NCBI GenBank assembly: GCA_009667805.1
Contig: CM019067.1
Span: 244,687,721 to 244,751,720, forward strand
Origin: Leptobrachium leishanense
Lineage: Eukaryota > Chordata > Amphibia > Anura > Megophryidae
Direction: 5' to 3'
DNA: 64,000 bases
The position numbers were made by a program, and so were the translations under genes. The notes under the pieces were generated by a model. That model searched no databases and was not told where the DNA came from. It saw only the letters and a program-made list of their open reading frames with translations. This document shows positions 1 through 11,830 of the stretch, piece after piece. How positions within the stretch are numbered: the stretch's first letter is position 1; each line of letters starts with the position of its first letter.

Positions 1-1257
1 CACCTGCGGCCACGGCAGACACTCCCCCACAACCAGGATCCAGGGAGCCCCCACTGACTGACCACCAGGCTAAGGTGAGGCGACACATTTCTAAAAAAAA
101 TAAAACCCAAGGACATTTTTAAATGTCCCCGGGAACATAAAATAATTTTTTTTTCCTCTTCTTTCTAATACTCATCTGATTCCTGGATCCACCAACAAGC
201 GCAGCCTCCCATCTCCCACGCTGTTAAACGCTGCATACACCAGCCTGCTGTGTGCAGCTTCTAAGAAGATACGCTATTAGTGTAGAGGGAGCGATGCAAA
301 ATGCGCAGCCGGCTTCCCCGCTACACTAATAGCGTATCTTCGCAGAAACTGCACACAGCGCGCTGGTTAAAGCTAGCGTCAGACTGTAGAGGTGCTGCCC
401 GGCAGTGTGAGGATTCACATGCTGCATTAATTATTCTTCTTACAAATTTGGTTACTTAACCCGTTTGCGTTTGGTTTGTAATATTGTGACATCCAGGGCC
501 CCGGGTGGTGATCGGGGGGGGGGGGCCCGGACGCATGGTGCCGAACAGCTGGCCGAATGCCAGGAGCTCCGGTGGCACCCGGCGCAGCTGTGAGTGATCA
601 GGGCGCGGCGTGATGACGTGGCGTGATGACGTAGAGCCGCTGGGACCTTTGAATCAGGAGCGCACGCTGTACACCTTGCCTTGCCGTGGAGTTTCATTCC
701 CGCATCGCTAGCTCACTGAATCAGTTTGTATACTTGTTACTGACCCTGCTTGTTCTGAGGACCCGATCTGTTGCTGACTTTGCATGCCATTTGACTATTC
801 TCTCGGTGTACTCCCTGCCTGTTCTGTTTGCCTCCTGTTGCTACTGGTGTGTGCTGATTCTCACCATATACAGTAGCGCAGTACAAGTGCCTAAACGTTG
901 CTGACCCGGTTTTGTTATAACAACTACTCTCGCTCTGCGCCCCTGTCTGGTATATTCCACTGCTTGTTACTGCTGGTCCGCTTCTATCCTGCCATACACT
1001 ATAGCGCAGTACAAACTTAAATTGATCTCAGTCTGTGGTGTATATTGCTGGTGCTGTCTCTATGGCCTGTGTGGCTGCTAGAGGTTAGGTTTAGTGGTCC
1101 CGACCAGCCTAAGGATCGGAGGGTTTGAGGTCTGTTACCAGGGATCCTACCAGGTCTGTCCTGGGGAATCGTTACAAATATGCAGTGAACACCACAGCAA
1201 ATGTTAATTCTCACGCAAGTGAGCGTTAACGTTTGCGTTAAGATCGTAATTTTGCCC
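1..1257. mobile_element. GGGCC-ended MITE, left end outside window, split by a solo LTR
   Basis: The right end (about 1182-1257) matches the right end of the element at 39449-40682: a GTTAACG-rich stretch followed by AAGATCGTAAT and a terminal GCCC. The piece before the LTR (about 440-479, with the word AACCCGTTTGCGTTTGG) matches 40580-40600 of the same relative. The two halves are therefore one element interrupted at 480. The left terminus is not in the window. Positions 240-366 form a long stem-loop: CTATTAGTGTAG recurs inverted as CTACACTAATAG. Classification is inferred from the termini; no transposase is present. Confidence 0.6.
485..1176. mobile_element. Solo LTR (692 bp) with 5-bp target duplication AATAT
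   Basis: The segment starts TGTGACATCC and ends CGTTACA, that is TG...CA. It is flanked on both sides by AATAT (480-484 and 1177-1181). Removing it rejoins the surrounding MITE. No internal coding region is present, so this is a solo LTR left by recombination between two LTRs. Positions 610-633 hold a duplicated GCGTGATGACGT. The 5-bp duplication and the general look suit a Ty3-type or retrovirus-like LTR; orientation was not determined. Confidence 0.85.
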
Positions 1258-1279
1258 ACTCGTTGTTGCTCAAACATTT

Positions 1280-1345
1280 CCCATGGCTTCAAATCGCGTT
1301 TAAACGTGAGCAAAAGCGGTAAAAATTAGCTCAGCGCACAGCTGT
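1280..1345 (+). mobile_element. Fragment of the TTAA element family (right subterminal part)
   Basis: CTTCAAATCGCGTTTAAACG followed by GAGCAAAAGCGGTAAAAATTAGCTCAG is nearly identical to 47262-47312. That copy is the right end of a TTAA-flanked element. The terminal CAGCAGCGAAAGGG is lost here. The block contains the unoccupied counterpart of the site where the LINE at 20477 is inserted. Confidence 0.7.
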
Positions 1346-1627
1346 GAAATGGCTAAAAAAAAACGTGTTTTGGTTAAAAACGCTTTTTTTTTTTTTATTA
1401 TTTACTTTTCATTGTTTCCTGTCCCCCAGGGCTTGCATTGCGTTCGAATCATGTTCGCGTTCGAATTCGAACTTTTTCAAATGTTCGAGTTCGAATGCGA
1501 ACCGAACACGGGGGTGTTCGGCCCATTACTACTGATGTGATGATACAAAAGTGTTAATTTTGGAAAATATTACTGGCGATTCTGCATTGAATTGTCTCTA
1601 TACCATTATAGTTTTCATGCCCTAAGG

Positions 1628-1804
1628 CAGTGTTTCCCAAACCTGTTCTCAGGACCCGCTGACAGGCCAGGTTTGCCAGTTATCTGAAGCGCAACGTAGG
1701 TGATTTTCTGCTCAGTGATTGCAGTATTCAGTCTGCAATTCTCCATTGTAATCTGTAAAAACTGGCCTGTTCGTGCATACTGAGGACAGGTTTGGGAAGC
1801 ACTG
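1628..1804. mobile_element. hAT-type MITE, 177 bp, 8-bp duplication CCCTAAGG
   Basis: The terminal inverted repeats are CAGTGTTTCCCAAAC and GTTTGGGAAGCACTG. They are flanked by CCCTAAGG at 1620-1627 and at 1805-1812. An 8-bp duplication and CAG-starting termini are typical of the hAT superfamily. The interior holds no ORF. The copy at 55648-56282 has related ends. Confidence 0.88.
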
Positions 1805-2341
1805 CCCTAAGGGGTGAAAAAAAACTTTGGAGGCCTTCCTTATTTTGGAAATTAAATTGCTGGTTTTATTCTAAAAAGCTTGACGATTTGGCTCTTAACT
1901 TGAGCCTTTTTTTATACTCCTTTTTTTATAGTTGCATCATGATGTTCCTTTCCAACTCTCCATGCCCAATAAGTCTCTTTTAGCCATCACTGGTTGTCAG
2001 ACACCCCATTTTCCCTCACCCCGTATGCTTCAACCCAAATCTCCCCCTCCTCAAGGATGTCTATCTCCTTTTTACCAGAGATTTTCTTCACGGATAAATG
2101 TAGGGAATGGATGACTTAAGTTGTGAGAAAATGTATCACTTAAAATAAGATGTCTAAAACAGTCTTTGATAACACTGTATAAATGTATAGAGGGAACAAC
2201 TGGAAGTCCATTTTTCCCATATTCCTTTGAGTCACCAGTTACAAATAGGACAGGTTGAAACAGAATGAGTGGAGCTTATTTTTAATCTACGAACCTACCT
2301 TACAAAGTAGCTATTTAATGAGAGCCGTAAAATACATTTAA

Positions 2342-2789
2342 GGCTTAGTCAGACGAGCGCAGTGTTAACGTCCGTGTTGCCGCACATAAGTACGTTCGTG
2401 ATAGCATACAACTGTGTTAAATGAAGCCCCACACACGAAGTACGTTCGCACAGAAGTGCGGAGGCATGACGGACGCTGCAAACGGACGCAGGTTAGGCAA
2501 GAACGTAATACTGCTAGAACGGACGTGCGGAGTGCGCCACGTCCACAACGTCCGCATAGCTTTGTGTGTGAGTGATGGAGCGTGGTCAGATGGACTGCAT
2601 TTATACGTCCAGCATTTTTGACGGACAGAATGTTTTTTCATTTTAATTTATTTTCCCTGCTACATCAGTCAAAAAATCCGTCAGTGAAAAAAACGGACTG
2701 TGTGGCCACTACCTTGTCGTCAGTCAGAAAGTACGTCCGTACTGCACGGACGCACAGTCCGTACAAAATGCGCTCATCTGACCCTAGCC
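2342..2789. mobile_element. MITE of the GGCTAGGGTCAGAC family, 448 bp, TAA duplication
   Basis: The ends are GGCTTAGTCAGACGAGCG and CTCATCTGACCCTAGCC, with TAA at 2339-2341 and 2790-2792. The interior repeats the word ACGTCCG and its complement many times. Three further copies lie at 55698-56145, 60349-60774 and 61788-62192. The 3-bp TAA duplication suggests the PIF/Harbinger superfamily, which is an inference. No transposase is present. Confidence 0.85.
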
Positions 2790-2997
2790 TAATTTAGTGA
2801 AGATCATTGAGGGCCTATGGGTCTTTCTATGGGAGAGATATTAGAAAAAAATGGGGCAATAATTATGGATTAAGAGAATTTCCATGCAAATCTATTAAAC
2901 AAGTAACATATTTGTTAGAATTCAGTCACTCATTTATGCTTGGTATTGCTCTAGGCAGTCTTCAGGTTTCTGTATCCCTGTGGAGGTGTAGTGAATA

Positions 2998-3527
2998 ACT
3001 CAAGGGATGTTGTGGAGAGCAAAGGTACAAAAAGGACAGGCAGGAATCGGTGGTCGAGGTCACAGACTGGGTCATGCACAAGTGGGAAGGAGCAAGTAGG
3101 CAGAACTAAGCATGAAGTACTGCTTCAATACTGGAACAATGATGGACTGGCACTTTGGCCTTTTAAACCCTGTGGCTCCTCCACCTCCAATAGGAGACCT
3201 ATGATGTCATCGCCGCTCGTCGCGCCCTGGATGCCATTTTGCTGGAGACCAGTCGTGTGTGCGCGCCTGGTCAGAGGCCTATGCAAGGCCTGAAGCCTGA
3301 CGCTGCAGCAAAGGCCGCTAGCCAGCGGCGGGGGAGCTGGCGGTAGGGGAGCCAGCACTCAACCCCCTCGTGCCTGGTGACAAGTCGAGGAGGTGAGCCA
3401 ACAACGCTTGGCCGCGAGGTACCGCCGCCGGACACCTGGGCAGGCCCCCTCGCCGCAACCCGAGCGGAAACACCAGGAAGGCGGAGAGGCGGCCGCACCA
3501 GGTGCTGGTGTGCCAGCGGCCCTGACA
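2998..3527 (-). mobile_element. LTR-like fragment (minus strand)
   Basis: The right edge reads CCCTGACA (3520-3527), the reverse of an LTR that begins TGTCAGGG. It shares with 32500-33000 the blocks CTTCAATACTG, GATGTCATCG, GGCCTGAAGCCT and a TATA-like TTTAAAAGG read on the minus strand. I could not find the other LTR edge or a target duplication, so the left boundary is approximate. Several long ORFs across this GC-rich part overlap on both strands and look like composition artefacts. Confidence 0.45.
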
Positions 3528-3599
3528 CAGTCCAAATTCTGCTCTACCCCCTCCCCCAACACACACACCTGGTGTCACATATGAACTTGAAATTAAGAC

Positions 3600-4801
3600 A
3601 AACATTCATATGGGCAATTTATGCTGATAAAAGTGTAAGTTTGAGCAATAACAAAATATCTTATTTCCACCAAGCATTTTCTGCAGTTCATAGACTCACT
3701 GCTGGGAGTTCTGTTGATTTGCAGACTCAATAACTTTGAATAGACTGGATCTCTAAAATCAAGGTTATTAAGAAAAAGATTTTGACCCACTGCAATATCC
3801 TGCCCTAGGCCCAGACTTTGAAGGCCTATGCATAAATACACACCTGATAGAATATAAGTCTTCTATTATTTGAAATGTTAATATATTCTTCCTTAATCTT
3901 TGAACCATTACAAAATTCAGGCACTAGAAATGAACAATTCAGGAAAAACAGAAAATGCAATTGTTAATTGATAAATAATTGTCGCTTTCATATTACTATA
4001 TTGTGAAAATATAGAGCTGATGCTAGTGATCACAGCATTTGTTCTGAATATGTGTCAAATGGCTCCTAATGGCAGGCACTGCCAGATTCTCCAGGAGATC
4101 TGGAGTTCCTCTCATATTTCATTTCACAGACAGCTACTGTACTCACTCATCCCTGACACATAATGCAAGGTGCTTTGGATACTTGTTAGTGTTCTGCTTT
4201 GCATCACAAGACAATACTGCATAGATAGTCATCAAAAATACCTCATTTACCATATATTTCATGCATTCCCAAAACCAGTGGTCTCAGACATCAATGACAT
4301 TACCATGATCAAAGCTAAAGTTTCTCTTCTTTGGTGTTGCCGTGCAAACATCAATCCATTTTTATATTAATAAAGTGTGATCTGATTATTGTAGCTTTAC
4401 ATTACACTTCAAAGACTTTAATTTGACAATCTTAGCACTGGAATCCAAGGATTCGGCCCAAGCAGAAAGCAATACAACTAAGAATTATTTTTTTGTGTTT
4501 TCTGACAAAACATCAAACGTGTCCACCCCAGTGAATTGGAAAGTCAAACCGCTTGCAAGAAATTATTTTGAAATTTAATTTCCTCCATTAAACAATGCAA
4601 TAATTACTGTTAAACTACTATCAATTCAAAACATGTTCATCACTTACTTCATTGGAAAATTCAATATTTTGATCTTGTTAACCTACAATTTACATTTGAA
4701 AGTGCAAAATTTACTTTTCTTCTGGCACTTTGTTTATAAAGAAAGCTGGCATTTATTGGTTGCTTAAATATTCACCTGCATTGATTTAAAATTCCTAAAA
4801 A
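3600..4801. other. AT-rich sequence with no recognised gene or repeat
   Basis: Nothing here shows a coding pattern, splice structure or terminal repeats that I can recognise. It ends at the target site of the LINE at 4813. It may be unique intergenic DNA or an old decayed repeat. Confidence 0.5.
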
Positions 4802-4812
4802 AGCTCTAGTAC

Positions 4813-6246
4813 TGGGGGGGTTGAACCTACCAGACGTTTATTCCTATAATATTGCAGCCTTGTACCGTTTAGTGGCAGATTGGATTTCTGACTCATCCAG
4901 ATTCACTAATTGTGCATTGGATCGAGCCATGTCTTTTCCTCTCTGGTGGCCTTTCTCCACTCTCCTATTTCCATGATCCCGCCACTCCAAAGATCTAACC
5001 CCCTCCTCTTTGCCAGCCGCGAGGCATGGTATAGGGCGTGTAAATTGTTGGGCCTGTCCTGGACGGCTTCAGTTTTTCAACCAGTGCTTCACAATCCCGC
5101 TTTCCAGAATGGCTCAGCGGCCCTGTTGTTTCGGGTTTTGGCGGATAGAGGTTTTACCCACATACAGTAGGTCATTTACTATCAGGGCCCACACACTTGC
5201 TTCTCCCCTATAGAGATATCTGTAATTTGACAGCCCCTACCCCCCCTCCATCCGGTTTATTATATGCAGCTCTCAGCATTCGTGTCTACGCAGTTGCGCC
5301 TTTTACAGCCGAGCAATTTTTTTCAATCCTTTTGATAAACAGACAGTCTTGGGTCCGTCTACGGCAGCTTTTCGCGCTCTGCTGTGGCCACAATATGACT
5401 GGTCTGTCATGACCACGGGACTGGCGGCCTGGTGTGTTCATCTCCCCAAACAATCGGCCTTCACCTTAATAGCGGCCACTAATAACCTACGTAAGCAAAT
5501 CCCCTCTGCAAAATATCATGAAATGTTTTTTTAAACTGCTACATGGTACATATGTGGCCCCGGCTAGATTGGCCCTTATCACGCCTCTTGGTTCTGGCCG
5601 GTGTCTCAAATGTTTGCATGCCAATGCTGACCTATTCCATTGCTTATGGTCCTGCGCCTTCATATCACTATTCTGGGACTCCGTACGGAGATTTTAAAAT
5701 TAGAGGTACCTTCCACTCCAGATTGGACATTGTTCAATCTCTTTGCGGAAAGCGAGGCCCGTAGCCTGACCAAGAACCAGAGGGCTTTGCTGGGTGTTCT
5801 ATCCGCAGCGGCCAAGAAGGCCATTCTTGGGCACTGGATTGCCACCCCCCCCACGTTTGCCATGTTTTACTCCCGGTTTTATGCTGTCTTCTAGTATGAT
5901 TGGATAGAGTCCACCCTTCAAAAGGAAGACAAAGTGCAACAGTTTTGTCATAAGTAGCTACAGTTTATGTCAGGTTTACCGGAAAATGTAATTTCTAAAG
6001 TTTAGAGGGACTTTGAATCCACCTGCTGGTATCAGACCAGAGCCCTATCAACTCCTCCTTTACTATCCCTCTCGTGTCCGCAGGCTCTCTTAGAATTTTC
6101 TGCTGGCTTAATATCTCTGTTTGTGACTGTGTTTATTGTCATTAGTTGGGATTGTAGAATTGTGGGGGAACGTGAGTGTCTTTGTTGTAAATACGGTTGT
6201 ATCATAACCTGAATCTTTGAATAAAAAACTATTTTAAAAAAAAAAG
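4813..6246 (+). pseudogene. 5'-truncated L1/Tx1-type LINE, ORF2 C-terminal part, broken
   Basis: The copy starts inside ORF2 and ends in an A-run. It is flanked by AGCTCTAGTAC at 4802-4812 and 6247-6257, which marks retrotransposition. The first codons read GVLNLPDVYSYNIAALYRL, the block found in Tx1-like ORF2 proteins downstream of the reverse transcriptase; compare GGLGVPSLLQYYHAAQLAQF in the LINE at 20477. Near 5585-5660 another frame reads CLKCLHANADLFHCLWSCA, the C-terminal Cys/His segment. Several frameshifts and stops separate these blocks. AATAAA lies just before the tail (about 6220). This is a dead, truncated copy of a subfamily different from the two full-length LINEs at 20-32 kb. 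Confidence 0.85.
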
Positions 6247-6878
6247 AGCTCTAGTACAACTAACTGTTTTCAGAATTCACATAATTATCAGAATTAGAAT
6301 TATTGAAGCCAGAGATGGACTGGGAGCATGGTCACGGGCAAACTATGGGTGGGACCCACAGCACAGGCCCCATGATTACAAAATAGGAATGGATAGGGTT
6401 CCGTCATGGTCCAGGCAGGGTTTGTGGCTTTCTAGCCATGGCTGCATAAATCAGAGCTGGATACATGGAATTGGAGAGTTTTTTTTTAACAATTTCCACT
6501 CCAGTTAGATATTTTCAATTTTCATCTTCTTTCTACTACATATAGTAATAGCTGGTCATGGACTGACAGGGAGATATTGTCTCCTAACTGAACAGCCATA
6601 TACCTGTGAAAAATTCAAGTGACACATGATCCTAAGGTAAATATACTTGTTTAGTTAAAATAAATGGCATTATGAAGAAAAAAATGCTTTAGGTTGAGCA
6701 CCCCTCAACCGGAATTTTAAAGAAAAACACACTCCAAAAACAAAGGTCCATCACTTATGCTGCCCAGCATCTCCTAGTGTGTCCCTTGTTTGGTGCTGTG
6801 CTGCTTCTCATTTGCAACCCCTTGTTGCATCCCTCCTCTCCTCCAGCTATTTGGTGAAATGCTAACAGTCCTGGCTAT

Positions 6879-7420
6879 TAGACATGTGCATTTCGTTTCA
6901 TTCCAAATTCAAATTCGGACAAAAATCACTGTTTTCGTTTCAGATTTTTGTTTTTTTTCATTCTCGAAAAACCGGCTGTCCAAAAATACGTATCGGCTGA
7001 AAATACAAATCGCGGTAGCAAAACGAAAAAAATGAAATATCGGGAGACAAAATGATCCGAAAGAGATCCAAAATGATACAAAACTGAACGAAAATGACCC
7101 AAAACGAGAAAAAAAAAATGGAACAAAATGATTTCAAACTAATAAACAATGAAACCTATAGGATTCACTTATAGGTTTCAATGGTAAAAAAAATCCCCGT
7201 TTTTATTATTAAAGTATTTGTTAAACCAATTATTCTTTCCAGGATTTTTTTTTAGGATTCTTTAGGCATTTTTCTGGATTTTTTGGAGTGAAATTTTAGG
7301 CTTCCTAATTTATTTTAAAGCAACAAGTCTTTTTTTCCCTATAGGTTTCAATGTAAAAAATATTCCCCGTTTTTATTAAACATTTATTCAACCGTTTATT
7401 TTTTAGTATTCTATATCTAG
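6879..7420. mobile_element. hAT-like MITE fragment with CGAAA-rich arms
   Basis: The segment begins TAGACATGTGCATTTCG, close to the TAGGGATGTGCGTTTCG end of the element at 39739. Further in are CGAAAA/TTTCG words and a twice repeated block with CCTATAGGTTTCAATG (about 7152-7180 and 7338-7360). No second terminus was found, so the right boundary is approximate. Part of the interior (GGATTCTTTAGGCATTTTTC) is the inverse of a block near 59640 in the MITE at 59138-60047. Confidence 0.5.
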
Positions 7421-7770
7421 CTCTACCCATTTCACCTCCAGGACATCCTCAGGAGCAGTACGGATGGATGATGAAAGGAAAGTGCTAAGCAGAGGCTAAA
7501 GTCCACTTACATGTTTATATATAGTGGAGGTAGTGGTAGCAGTTTGCAGGTGCTGGGCAGAGGTGGCTCACATCTGTGAGGTCTGCCTATAAAGGGTGTG
7601 ACCAGTTGGTGGCGTCATTGTAGGGCTCAAGGGAGAGGGGCGGGACAAGATCCCAATGGAGGAGGGATATTTGTATTTATTGGACAGAATTTACGTCCTT
7701 CTGTGGCTGTAAGGCACCAAAATTGAGATGCAATCACATCTGGCGGAGGCAGACGTCAGTATATTGCGCA
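7421..7770. other. Spacer without recognised gene
   Basis: Mixed sequence between the hAT-like fragment and the Harbinger-like relic. I saw no ORF or terminal repeats of note. Confidence 0.4.
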
Positions 7771-7783
7771 TGGGCAGGTTCCT

Positions 7784-8290
7784 TCAGTGTCTCTCTGTTC
7801 TGCGCATGCACGAAGACATCATGGTAGAAGGCATCTTTCTGTAGATAGCTGGTACACGCATATTGCTGTTTTTGAAGACTTTTTCCTGTATGTGCATACG
7901 TACTCTGTTAGAGACAGCACATATGTATTGCATTAACCTGACTCCATGGTACCCTATCTGTTGCATCTGTCCAACACTCCACTGCAACATCGGATATCTG
8001 CCGTTTGAACATCTCCTCCCACCCGGTGTAGAAGTACTCCCTTGGGGGCCCACCACTGGTCCACCTTGCTTCCCTCTTGCAGATGTGGTATTGGTACTTG
8101 ATGGACTGAAGGCTACGGTTTGTCCTTAGTGCACAGACAGTATGGCATATCTTACTCCATAAGCGGAGGCACAGGTGCCCAGACAGGGAAAAGTCATACA
8201 GCCAAAGTGCCCTCTCTATATATGCCAAAATCAGCACCTCCTTCTCCTCCAGAGTGTACTTTTCCTCCCAGATTCATCCTTTATAGGAGC
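7784..8290 (-). pseudogene. Relic of a Harbinger-type Myb/SANT-like ORF
   Basis: On the minus strand, from about 8270 downward, one frame reads WEEKYTLEEKEVLILAYIE, then LWSKICHTVCALRTNRSLQ, then IKYQYHICKREA and SGGPPREYFYTGWEEM. The order is an acidic start, a three-helix segment with W and spaced basic residues, and then a GGPP motif. It resembles the Myb/SANT-like DNA-binding protein encoded beside the nuclease in PIF/Harbinger transposons and its NAIF1-type relatives; that family link is from memory of the pattern. The frame breaks after about 90 codons and no HARBI1-type nuclease is visible nearby. The alternative is a chance ORF, but the run of matching features argues against that. 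Confidence 0.4.
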
Positions 8291-8589
8291 CCTGGGACTT
8301 CTGTGTCCCTGAGTGTGACTGCAGCCTCTCTTCCTGCTGTGTCCTCACCCAGCAGCTGCCCCTTCACTTGATGTGCCGGACCTGGCTCTCCTACTCTCCC
8401 TAACACCTCTATGCCCATGCTCGCCGTCACTTCTATGCCTATGCCAAACTCACCTCTCTGCTCCATCTCATCTCTCTGGTGTATAGTGATGTATAAAATT
8501 ATATATGATGTATATGTATATGCTACTATGTGTGGTGCATATTTACGTGAAATGAAGGGTTCATCTAAAATGTAATGCAGGGCTAACAA

Positions 8590-8990
8590 GGGTAAGAATA
8601 GACAGTAACAGATTAACTACTTCCTACTCTCAGCAGCTGTACGCCACTCCCTACTGTACGCTGTGTTTAACTTTGTGAAGCACGATCACAGACAGTTAGT
8701 TCCGGGTTCAGACAGTATTAATAGTGCGTGGACAAAAGAGGGCAGCCGAGGACAGATGTTAAGACAGAGAGTCTACAGTTTGGATGTGGATATTGAAAAA
8801 AGACGAGGCAAAACCTGCTCTTGACGATGTTAAATTTAACTTCTTGAGGTGAAATGATAACACCTCAGTGCCAAGACATTAACTGCTTGAGTGTCAACAC
8901 TTACGCAAGGTTTGTAATACATTCAAGAAATGGGCAGAAGCTAATTTTTAATGCCTCGCACTAATTTTTCGCATTAGTGTCTACCTTTTA
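8590..8990. other. No recognised feature
   Basis: Low-complexity-free sequence without ORFs, terminal repeats or LINE homology. It ends where L2 endonuclease homology starts. Confidence 0.4.
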
Positions 8991-8999
8991 CCATCAACT

Positions 9000-11830
9000 A
9001 TGGAGTAGTGCCCATAGGAGCCTTTTCCAAAGTTAGTTTAAACTTAACCAGACCTGGCTCCTTTTTGGAACATTTCTCAGCCTGGCTCCCTCACTTTCTC
9101 GCCTCTGACATTCCATCTCTCATCCTTGGTAATTTTAACATTCAAATCGACTCTGACCAACCCCCATACCTCCAAATTGTTCTCTATCACCTTCTCCTTG
9201 GGCCTAACACAATGGTCCAACTCTCCTACCCATCAATATGGCAACACCCGGGACCTTATTTTCTCTAGGTTCTGCACGGTTTCAAACTTCTTTTAACACA
9301 CCACTCCCCCTTTCTGATCACCACCTCCTTTCCTGGAACCTTCTTCTTCCACCTAGCGAGCCTTCTGCTTCTACCCCCACTCCACTTCAACCTCGAAGGC
9401 ACCTTGGTGCCCTGAATCGTAAGCTACTCTCCACCGCTGTCCATACTCTTCTCCTTCTGATCTCAACATCCAACTGCTGACAAAGCCACTGATCTCTACA
9501 TCTCTGTCGTTTCCACATCACTTGAGAAACTCGCTCCTACCTCTCTGTCCTGCACGCAGGCCTAACCACCAACTGTGGCACACTGTTTCAGGGTGGCTAA
9601 ACATGGCTAGAGGAAGTCTCGCACTTCTGCTGACTTCCTGCACTACAAATTCATGCTTCATTCCTACAGTCTCGCTTTATCTCTTGCGAAACAATCTTAT
9701 TTTCCGTCCCTTATCTCCACCTTTTCTCATGATTTCAGACGTCTGTTTCATACTTTCAATCTGTTAATGCACCCCACTTACACTCAATCTTCCACGACCT
9801 CACTGCTGTCAGCTTTGCTGACTACTTCAATGATAACATTACTAAACTTAGACTAGATATCTCTTCATTGCCCTCCTCCATTAACTATTCAACCTCAATC
9901 ACTCCTACACTCCCTGCCCCCTCTTCTACTATGCCTTCCTTTTCTCTGGTCTCAGAGGAGGATGTCTCGTAACTTCAAGTCCTCCTGCCCGACCACCTGC
10001 ACATTTGACCCCATCCCCTTGCACCTTATTCGGTCTGTCCTACCAGTTATTGTCCTTGCACTGACTCATATTTTCAACCTCTCCTATGGAGTCTTCCCTT
10101 CTGCTTTCAAACATTCTGAGCAACCCCGTTCTAAAGAAGCCATCTCTTGATCCCACCTCCCTCTCAAACTAGTGTCCCTTCTCTTTTGATCCCCTTAGCC
10201 TCCAAAATCTTAGAACGCCTGGTCTATAACCAGCTCACTGGTTTTCCTGCTGATAACTCTCTGATTGATCCAAGTCCAGCTTTCGCTCCCAGCACTCCAC
10301 TGAAACTACTCTGACCAAGGTGACTAATGATTTAGTTGCTGCTAAAACCAAAGGTCACTTTTCCCTGTTTATACTTCTTGACCTTTCCACTGCATTGACA
10401 CTGTTGATCACCCTCTCCTGCTCCTCAAGCTGTGTCAACGGGGCCTTGATGACACCGCTCTCCATGATTCTCTTCAAATCACTCTCTTTGATAACTCAGT
10501 GTCTCCTTTGTTGGTGCCTCTTCACCCCCGGTTCCTCTCTCACTTGGGGTACTTCAAGGCTCTGTTCTGGGACCCTATGTAACGTTGGGGGCTTCCAGCC
10601 TCTCCAGTGTGCTTGAAGGCAGCATGTCTGATGCTGCTCGCTGACCAACACCCGGTTTAAATAGAGACAGGCAGGGAGGTGGCTGCATGAGGCGCGACTT
10701 GAGAGCGGGGCGCGGTCTTGTGAAGGTCTTTAAAAACCCACAGTTCCTTCTCAGCGGTGCCAGATCGTGGTTATCCATACCTGAGCTCCCTGTACCTGTA
10801 TTCCCTTGTGATTTAACCTGTTATTGACCTCTGCTTGTTTTCTGACCATTCTGCCTTCTGTTGCCCTAGACTATTTTCTTTGTACTACGCTACTGCACTG
10901 ATATCGACCTGGCTATTCCATTTGACTATTCTATTCTCTGTATTCCTGACTCTGGCTTGTCTGACTACCCCTGTGTTGCTGACCTGGTTTTGTATTACGA
11001 CATTGTCTTTGATTAACCCTTTCTGTCTAGCTAGAATACTTATACCTGGCCACTTTTTAAGGACTAGACAGTTAGGGATTGTTCTACAACTACTCTGTTG
11101 GTAGCGTTTTGGCTCTGTGGAGTGTTGGGCTTTAAGGGCTGCGTGGTGGGATCCGGGAACCGTGACACCCTACTCTTCTTGACCTATACTGCTTCTCTTG
11201 GCAACCTCATCTCTTCTTATGGTACCTTTCCTCTCCCTGTGTCTCTTCTCCCGTACTGGACCCGGTTACTGCCTTCCCTGCCAGCTGCCTCCAACTGGAT
11301 GACCTCCCATTTCCTAAAGCTTAACCGCTTTAAAACTGAACTTCTCGTCTTCCCTCACTCTAAAACCAACTTTCCGGCACCCATTTCCCTTCAGGTGAAT
11401 GGTGCCACTATTACTTCTTCCTCACCGGCTCGTTGCCTCTGTGTCCTCTTAGGCTCTGATCTCTTTTTCACTTCTCACATTCAGTTGATAAACAAATTCT
11501 GATAATTCCACCTAAAAAACGTTGCATGTGTCTGCCCCTTTCTTAATCAAGACTCTGCTAAAATGCTCGTCCAAGCTCTCTTTATTTCCCACCTTGACTA
11601 TTGTAACCTCCTCTCTGGCCTTAAGAGATCCCAGATTGTCACTCTGCAGTATGTTATGAATGCCAGTGCCAGGCTTTTACACATCACTTCTGGCATCTCT
11701 CACACCTTGCCCCTTTGTCAATCTCTACACTAGTTTCCTATTTCCTTTAGAAACCAATTCAAAATATTGGTGCTCACGTACAAAGCTCTCCATAAACGTG
11801 ACCCTGTCTACATCTCCTCCCTTATAAACA
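9000..11830 (+). pseudogene. L2 LINE ORF2 relic: endonuclease and reverse transcriptase
   Basis: The endonuclease part shows PSLILGNFNIQIDSDQPP (about 9113-9166), where the family has GDFN, and DHHLLSWN (about 9317-9340). The reverse transcriptase part shows the blocks LIRSVLPVIVLALTHIFNLS (about 10029-10080), [17 protein letters not shown] (about 10320) and LDLSTA (about 10376). After the LTR it continues as [11 protein letters not shown] (about 11187) and DWMTSHFLKLNRFKTELLVF, where a neighbouring copy has [18 protein letters not shown]. Many frameshifts and stops are present, so no protein can be made. The YADD catalytic box is lost or unreadable here. Confidence 0.8.
10578..11167 (+). mobile_element. 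Solo LTR (590 bp) in the L2 LINE, duplication CCCTA
   Basis: Starts TGTAACGTTGG and ends ACCGTGACA, flanked by CCCTA at 10573-10577 and 11168-11172. Deleting it restores the L2 reading GSVLGPLLF-like block (TTCTGGGACCCTA joined to CTCTTCTTGACC), which proves the insertion. It shares style and short words with the LTR at 485-1176, such as GCTGACCTGGTTTTGT against GCTGACCCGGTTTTGT. It is therefore probably a related Ty3-type family. Confidence 0.88.

Noticed and set aside
3125..3605. Cluster of overlapping ORFs of 60-118 codons on both strands
   Set aside because: GC-rich LTR-like DNA has few stop codons. The frames overlap on both strands and show no domain pattern.
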